Shown here in pieces: positions 28,320 to 32,929 of a stretch of DNA of 32,929 nucleotides. The notes under the pieces are model-generated. The model did not search any database. It saw only the letters and a list, made by a program, of their open reading frames with translations, and was not told where the DNA came from. This DNA comes from Hadesarchaea archaeon (lineage in GTDB: Archaea; Hadarchaeota; Hadarchaeia; Hadarchaeales; JAGGTB01), in assembly GCA_021163965.1 (NCBI GenBank), contig JAGGTB010000001.1, positions 1 to 32,929 on the forward strand, in the 5' to 3' direction. The position numbers and the translations under genes are program-made. The first letter of the stretch is position 1. Every line of letters begins with the position of its first letter.

Positions 28320-29252
28320 CTACTCCTCCTTCAACACTACTTCGACACCTCTTCCCGGAGAAGTAATAAATGTCTTGCACCCTACCCCCGCCTCCTCAAA
28401 TGCTTCGCGCATGGCCTTGGCGACTTCCTCATGCGGCTCCTCGGGCTCGAGCACGGCGAAGACGGCTGGTCCAGCACCGGCCATCGCCGCTCCGAGCGCC
28501 CCAGCCTCCAAAGCCGCCCGCTTCACCTCGGCGAACCCGGGAATAAGGTGGGAGCGAGCTGGCTCAGCGATGCTGTCGATCATCTGCTCGCCGAAGAGTT
28601 TGAGATCCCCCTTGCTCACGGCGGCGGCCATCGCGCTGGCTCTCCCTGCATTAGCAACGGCGTCCCTTAGCTTCACCCTCTCGGGAAGGACCTGGCGCCC
28701 TTTCCTCGTAGGTAGCTCGATGTCGGGTTGAGCGACCACTATTTTCATCTCGGGCGGACTCAACTTGACGAACTTGGGAGGATCGCCAGCTATTACCACG
28801 AACCCGCCGAGTATCGCCGGGGATACGTTGTCGTAGTGCTTCGCCCCCGCGACCTCGCCCTCCGCGAAAGCTGCCGCCTCTATGAGTTGTTCCTTCGTCA
28901 GTTCTCCTCCCAAGAGTTCATTGGCAGCTACAGCTCCGGCGGCGGCGCTCGCTCCGCTACTCCCTAGACCCCCGTTGGGCTTAACCCCCTTCCTTATGCT
29001 AAACTCGGCGCTCAAGGTTGCATCGAGCATCTCCGCCACCCTCATAGCGGCTACCGTTGCCGAGTTCCTCGCCGGGTCCCTCGGTATCTTCTCAGAGCCT
29101 ACCCCGCTGATGTCGGATATCCTCACCCCCTCGGCTGCCGAGCTAACCTCGACGACGTCCGCTGGCTCGGCTATCGCCAACCCAAAGATGTCAAAACCTG
29201 GACCGAGATTTGCTATCGTCGCCGGAGCGGATACGACAACCCTAGATGTCAT
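28320..29252 (-). CDS. thrB: homoserine kinase (GHMP family)
   Basis: 310 aa; VSAPATIANLGPGFDIFGLA, NGGLGSSGASAAAGAVAANELLGG, GAMAGAGPAVFA. Confidence 0.95.
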   Translation of the reverse strand: MTSRVVVSAPATIANLGPGFDIFGLAIAEPADVVEVSSAAEGVRISDISGVGSEKIPRDPARNSATVAAMRVAEMLDATLSAEFSIRKGVKPNGGLGSSGASAAAGAVAANELLGGELTKEQLIEAAAFAEGEVAGAKHYDNVSPAILGGFVVIAGDPPKFVKLSPPEMKIVVAQPDIELPTRKGRQVLPERVKLRDAVANAGRASAMAAAVSKGDLKLFGEQMIDSIAEPARSHLIPGFAEVKRAALEAGALGAAMAGAGPAVFAVLEPEEPHEEVAKAMREAFEEAGVGCKTFITSPGRGVEVVLKEE

Positions 29253-29261
29253 CTCTCCACC

Positions 29262-29807
29262 TCAGAGATGGAGGCGCCGGGGAATTGTGACCACGAGCAT
29301 TTTTCCCTTGATTTCCACCTTTCTTTCCTCAAAACTCACATCTGGCGGCACCTCAAAAGCGGCAAAGTAGGCATCGCCATCCGGCTTTCTAGCTATCACT
29401 TCCAGAGTACCCCCCAGCCTCCTTATCTCCACGTCCTCCTTCCTCACACCCGGGGTCTGCAAGGTCAAAACTACCTCCCGAGGTCTCTCGACCTTCGCGG
29501 CATTCGTCTCAAGGGTACGCCTTATCGGTTTTGCTTTGGGAGGTTCTTGCTTGGCTCGAGGCTCCATAAGTGGTCCAGTAGATTTAGCTCGGCTGGGAAC
29601 CTCCCCGAACCTCTTAACCCTTATCTCGGGCCTCCCCGTTCCGCGGTCCCTTATCTCCACACGGAGGCCTCGGATCCTCGGGCGTTCCTCTTTAAGGTTG
29701 CCAAAAATATCGCCGATATCCTCTCCGAGCACCCACTCGAGATCCTTCACATCCCGTATGAGCTTTTTAAAGAACTTGTCGAACTCGTCGAAGGGATCCT
29801 CGGGCAT
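29262..29807 (-). CDS. Hsp20/alpha-crystallin-like protein with charged N-terminal extension
   Basis: 181 aa; EVVLTLQTPGVRKEDVEIRRLGGTLEVIARK...KVEIKGKMLVVTIPRR. Confidence 0.75.
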   Translation of the reverse strand: MPEDPFDEFDKFFKKLIRDVKDLEWVLGEDIGDIFGNLKEERPRIRGLRVEIRDRGTGRPEIRVKRFGEVPSRAKSTGPLMEPRAKQEPPKAKPIRRTLETNAAKVERPREVVLTLQTPGVRKEDVEIRRLGGTLEVIARKPDGDAYFAAFEVPPDVSFEERKVEIKGKMLVVTIPRRLHL

Positions 29808-29888
29808 CTTTCCACTGAGATAATTCCTCTCTTCCTACTTCTTATTATTTTGGATTACCATGGGGCCAGCAACTCCTAGAGAACCCCA

Positions 29889-29935
29889 AGCTTGGGTGGA
29901 ACTCATCGGTGGGGGGCCTCAGTTCCGCCCAAGCT
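29889..29935. repeat. 15-bp-arm inverted repeat (hairpin)
   Basis: AGCTTGGGTGGAACT (29889-29903) / AGTTCCGCCCAAGCT (29921-29935), 17-nt loop; one position is G.U on plus, A.C on minus. Confidence 0.85.
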
Positions 29936-29973
29936 CGAGGAGGAGGCAGGTGCCAATCCCCAAGGCTGAAGAC

Positions 29974-30588
29974 TTACTTTGGTTTTTTAGTCCCTTTCCC
30001 AGAGAGATAGCCGAAAGTAACATTATCCCCAACGTTTGACGGTTGGAGGCGGCTCCTGAGGCGCCCCAGTCTGGCCTCCAGATCCCTAGAGAAAACCCTT
30101 CCATCGGACCAGTCCATCCTCATCAGCTCGTCGGCCGCCTGAAGGACTCTGCGAATCCTACGTTGGACTTCAGAATCCACAGCGCCCGGTGGGAAACTTT
30201 CGAGTATCCTCATCTCCTCCTCCAGATATATACCAGGACGAACGCTCGCTCTCTGAAGCGTCTCCCTCATCGCTTTGAGTCTCTCGTTGGCGGGTAAAAT
30301 TGCGTCGAAGACATGGAGCTCCATGGGCTTCCACCTCGGATCGTCGAAGAAGGAATCCAGCCTGCCGGCAGCGGGGAGGGGAACGGCTATCACGCTCTTC
30401 CCCAGTCGAAGGTGAGGAATCGAAGTTAGGACTCCCGCATACTCATGGGTATAGGTTCGGGGCCCATCATCCGCCGTGCGAGTCGTGCGTGCGGTGAAAC
30501 CGAAGAGTTTGCGGTAAAACGTCGTGCGCTTCCCCCCGCGAAACTTGATATCAAAGCTATAGACGCGGGCTAGAGTTTGGTTCCTCAT
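29974..30588 (-). CDS. uncharacterised protein adjacent to the candidate origin
   Basis: Likely ATG at 30586-30588: MRNQTLARVYSFDIKFRGGKRTTFYRKLFGFTARTTRT...; the longer TTG-initiated ORF would read through a perfect palindrome. Confidence 0.7.
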   Translation of the reverse strand: MRNQTLARVYSFDIKFRGGKRTTFYRKLFGFTARTTRTADDGPRTYTHEYAGVLTSIPHLRLGKSVIAVPLPAAGRLDSFFDDPRWKPMELHVFDAILPANERLKAMRETLQRASVRPGIYLEEEMRILESFPPGAVDSEVQRRIRRVLQAADELMRMDWSDGRVFSRDLEARLGRLRSRLQPSNVGDNVTFGYLSGKGTKKPK

Positions 30589-30591
30589 CGT

Positions 30592-30613
30592 TTTTGTTAC
30601 ACGTGTAACAAAA
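30592..30613. promoter_or_regulatory. palindrome 1, candidate operator: TTTTGTTACACGTGTAACAAAA
   Basis: 22-bp perfect palindrome directly upstream of the ATG at 30588; shares TTGTTA-N6-TAACAA with three other sites. Confidence 0.75.
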
Positions 30614-30680
30614 CTTAACTTTGTCGGCGAGCCTTTGGGGCGGAGGTTACCTCTTTCTCTCTTATATCGTGTCAAAGCCC

Positions 30681-30704
30681 GGACCCCTTCATTTCCACTG
30701 GAAC
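30681..30704 (-). other. origin recognition box-like element (ORB-L)
   Basis: Plus strand GGACCCCTTCATTTCCACTGGAAC; reverse complement GTTCCAGTGGAAATGAAGGGGTCC, like archaeal Orc1/Cdc6 ORB (TTCCAGTGGAAAC..A-GGGG). Confidence 0.65.
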
Positions 30705-30901
30705 ATTATTCATTATTTTACATCCTTTTTTGTTACATATGTAACAAACAAAACACTAAAAGAGACCGTTGTGAGCTATTATTCTACCAAGAACCCTCCT
30801 TTTTCTGATTAAGACAAAAGTTAATTCTATTTTGGAAGATAAAAGCTAATTTTCAAGTTTTAGTCCCCCCCACAGTGAAAAGAATTCTTATGGATCAAAA
30901 G
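30705..30901. other. AT-rich intergenic region between inverted ORB-like elements: candidate replication origin / unwinding element
   Basis: Long A/T stretches with no ORF of note, bounded by ORB-like elements in opposite orientation. Confidence 0.55.
30729..30748. promoter_or_regulatory. palindrome 2: TTTGTTACATATGTAACAAA
   Basis: 20-bp perfect palindrome inside the candidate unwinding region. Confidence 0.75.
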
Positions 30902-30924
30902 TTCTCCAGTCGAAACAAGGGGGT
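30902..30924 (+). other. origin recognition box-like element (ORB-R)
   Basis: TTCTCCAGTCGAAACAAGGGGGT, opposite orientation to ORB-L, abutting the tyrS stop. Confidence 0.65.
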
Positions 30925-30929
30925 GTCCC

Positions 30930-31970
30930 CTAATGCGTTACTTCCTGCTCCCTGACGAACTCGTAAAGTCTTTGGGCTCTCTTATCACGTTCAAAATGCC
31001 TCCTGATTGGCGCACAGAGTCGATTGATGTAGTCCGCAACCCCCCTCTTGAGGTCTAGGGGATGGAGTTCCCCTTTCACATACGCTCGCTCTAGCTCCGA
31101 AAAACCGCGATAGACAACATCTCCCCCGTATTTCCTTTCCCTACATATCTCCATGGAGTCGAAGGCTCCGAAGATCACGTGTTTCGCGTAATCGGTGATT
31201 GGATTGTCTTGGACGCTCCTCTCCGGGCAGTATGCCCTCTCGATTTTCCTCCTTATCTCCTCCTCCGAGTCGTGGACGTAGATGCAGGTCTCCGGCTCGC
31301 TCTTGCTCATCTTCTTATCCCTCGGTCCTCGAAGGCTCATGAGCATGTGGTGATGGACGGCTACTGGCTTCTTCCTCCCGAGCCTTGGGGCGATCTCCCT
31401 GGCCAGCATATTTGCCCTTCGCTGGTCCATCCCCAACTGGCAGATGTCGACGTCTAACTGGAAGATATCGGCCACCTGCATGCTGGGGTAAAACGCCCAC
31501 GCCGTAGGACTCTCCATGGTCCCCTCCCTACCGGCGATTGACATGGCTCGCACAGTTCGCCTGAGGGTGTGATTTTTGGCGATGGAAATGACGGTCTTCC
31601 AGTACTCTCTGTCCATCTGCTCGGAGGCCCACAGCACCTCCACCTTGTCCATGGGGACCCCGGCGGCCTTCCAGACCTCGATGAAGTACTCGCCGACTTT
31701 CCTTATCTTCTCGAGGTCACCTCCCATCTTGTCGTTTATCCAAGCGTACCAGTCGGCGAGCAGGAGCTTGAACCTCACTCCAGCATCTATCATTTTCTTG
31801 AGATTGATCGCCCGGTAAACCCCGAAGGGGAGGTGCGCCATCCCCGAGGGCTCGAAGCCGTCGTAGGCCACGGGATGCTCCTTTGTCTCTAAGAGTTCCC
31901 TCAGCTCCTCCTCCGTGACTATCTCCTCCCCCACCTGTTTGATCAGCTCCAGCCTCCCTTCTACGTCCAT
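30930..31970 (-). CDS. tyrS: tyrosyl-tRNA synthetase
   Basis: 346 aa from MDVEGRLELIKQVGEEIVTEEELRELL; AYDGFEPSGMAHLPFG, KKMSKSEPETCIYV. The ORF upstream of 31970 is a poor N-terminal extension. Confidence 0.95.
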   Translation of the reverse strand: MDVEGRLELIKQVGEEIVTEEELRELLETKEHPVAYDGFEPSGMAHLPFGVYRAINLKKMIDAGVRFKLLLADWYAWINDKMGGDLEKIRKVGEYFIEVWKAAGVPMDKVEVLWASEQMDREYWKTVISIAKNHTLRRTVRAMSIAGREGTMESPTAWAFYPSMQVADIFQLDVDICQLGMDQRRANMLAREIAPRLGRKKPVAVHHHMLMSLRGPRDKKMSKSEPETCIYVHDSEEEIRRKIERAYCPERSVQDNPITDYAKHVIFGAFDSMEICRERKYGGDVVYRGFSELERAYVKGELHPLDLKRGVADYINRLCAPIRRHFERDKRAQRLYEFVREQEVTH

Positions 31971-32049
31971 CTCAATCAAATTCGTATAGTGGGTTGGGAA
32001 ATTAATAAACACCGATAATACGGACTGGGTGGAAGATCTGAACAAGTAG

Positions 32050-32067
32050 TTGTTATATATATAACAA
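32050..32067. promoter_or_regulatory. palindrome 3: TTGTTATATATATAACAA
   Basis: 18-bp perfect palindrome upstream of tyrS. Confidence 0.75.
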
Positions 32068-32117
32068 GTCCTCGGGGGGGCCAAATCCCTCCACTTGTTG
32101 AGCAAGATTCCCAATCG

Positions 32118-32135
32118 TTGTTAATATATTAACAA
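32118..32135. promoter_or_regulatory. palindrome 4: TTGTTAATATATTAACAA
   Basis: 18-bp perfect palindrome upstream of tyrS, centre 68 bp from palindrome 3. Confidence 0.75.
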
Positions 32136-32253
32136 ATGGCTACCATCTCGGCACCTCTAGTTTAAATATAACAAAGATTGACGGTTAAAGCGATTATTTT
32201 CCCGATTGGTGAAAAACTTACAAATAAATGAAACCCAAAAGTGAAACTACTGT

Positions 32254-32379
32254 ATGAAAACCGAAAGGATTCTAAGGACGTTGCGGGAGAGCAGGGCCGA
32301 GTACAAAGCCCTCGGACTGAGCTATCAGCGGGACGGCGTCGGGCTAAGGGAACGCGTGGAGAAGGAGTTTACAACTTAG
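32254..32379 (+). CDS. possible small protein (41 aa)
   Basis: MKTERILRTLRESRAEYKALGLSYQRDGVGLRERVEKEFTT then TAG; charged, helical-looking. Short, so uncertain. Confidence 0.35.
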   Translation: MKTERILRTLRESRAEYKALGLSYQRDGVGLRERVEKEFTT

Positions 32380-32448
32380 CCCGAGCTCTCTCCGAGCACC
32401 ATCCGGAAACTCGACCGGCTTGCCCGGTGTTGCCACAGAGCGGAATAC

Positions 32449-32456
32449 CTTATAAG
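32449..32456 (+). promoter_or_regulatory. TATA box of the ParA/MinD gene
   Basis: CTTATAAG ~45-50 nt upstream of the GTG start. Confidence 0.4.
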
Positions 32457-32494
32457 CCCTTTCTTCCATTTTTCTGCAGGCAGGAGGCGAAGGT

Positions 32495-32929
32495 TTGCGG
32501 GTGAGACCTCGTTCCATAGCGATCACCTCCGGGAAGGGGGGAACGGGAAAGACGACCCTCACTGCGAACTTAGGGGTGGCTCTCGGGGCCTTGGGCAGGG
32601 ACGTGACGATACTCGACGCCGACATCGGGATGGCGAACCTCGCGCTCGTTGTGGGGATGCAAAAGGTCGAGCTTTCCCTCTCCGACGCGCTTATGGGAAA
32701 GGCCGAGGTCCCGGACGTCGTGCACGAGAACTACGGGATAAAGGTAGTTCCGATGGGGATCCGATTCGAGGATGCTCATGAGGCGCTCTCCAACGTGAAG
32801 CGCGAGCGGGTCGAGGAGGTGGTAGAGGAACTCCTGAGGCAGACGGAGTTCCTGCTGGTGGACGCGGCGGCCGGGGTTCAGGACTCCACGATAATCTCGA
32901 TCGCGTCGACGAGGGAGATGCTCCCCGTC
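32495..32929 (+). CDS. ParA/MinD family ATPase (3' end outside window)
   Basis: GGAGG at 32482 then TTG (32495) or GTG (32501); RSIAITSGKGGTGKTTLTANLGVALGALGRDVTILDADIGMANL, deviant Walker A and Walker B-like FLLVDAAAG. Confidence 0.9.
   Translation, partial: MRVRPRSIAITSGKGGTGKTTLTANLGVALGALGRDVTILDADIGMANLALVVGMQKVELSLSDALMGKAEVPDVVHENYGIKVVPMGIRFEDAHEALSNVKRERVEEVVEELLRQTEFLLVDAAAGVQDSTIISIASTREMLPV

Noticed and set aside
30589-30675. N-terminal extension (TTG start) of the 29974 ORF
   Set aside because: Would place a perfect 22-bp palindrome inside coding sequence; ATG at 30588 is more natural, although TTG cannot be excluded.
31971-32114. 48-aa N-terminal extension of tyrS in the ORF track
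   Set aside because: Sequence is AT-rich, not TyrRS-like, and runs over palindrome 3 and a likely promoter; ATG at 31970 fits the family.
1-32929. CRISPR arrays, rRNA genes, transposases, prophage genes
   Set aside because: Looked for regularly spaced repeats, rRNA-like sequence and transposase/integrase motifs; none seen. The only clear mobile element is the intein.

Overview
Archaeal chromosome segment. About 30 genes, nearly all on the minus strand, are packed into a dense information-processing region. From left to right: rpl44e, then most of a replisome (GINS51, PriS, PriL, PCNA, both PolD subunits, an Orc1/Cdc6, GINS23, and an MCM split by an intein in its P-loop). These are interleaved with transcription, RNA-processing and translation genes (TFS, RpoL, Csl4, an RNase III-like protein, Dph2, a METTL5-like methylase), ppsA and two tRNA genes, one with a 15-nt intron. 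A threonine/glycine operon (thrB, ACT protein, hom, thrC, glyA), an Hsp20-like gene, an uncharacterised gene, tyrS and the start of a plus-strand ParA/MinD ATPase follow. The most interesting part is 30.58-32.14 kb. It holds two inverted origin-recognition-box-like elements around an AT-rich intergenic region, which is a candidate replication origin, and four near-identical perfect palindromes TTGTTA-N6-TAACAA that look like sites for one unidentified DNA-binding protein. Also notable: a decayed partial relative of the uncharacterised origin-adjacent gene between mcm and glyA, a probably dead homing endonuclease in the MCM intein, an RHH plus retropepsin-like gene pair between two tRNAs, and two structured intergenic regions that may be unannotated ncRNAs. 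All calls are from reading the sequence; no database search was possible.
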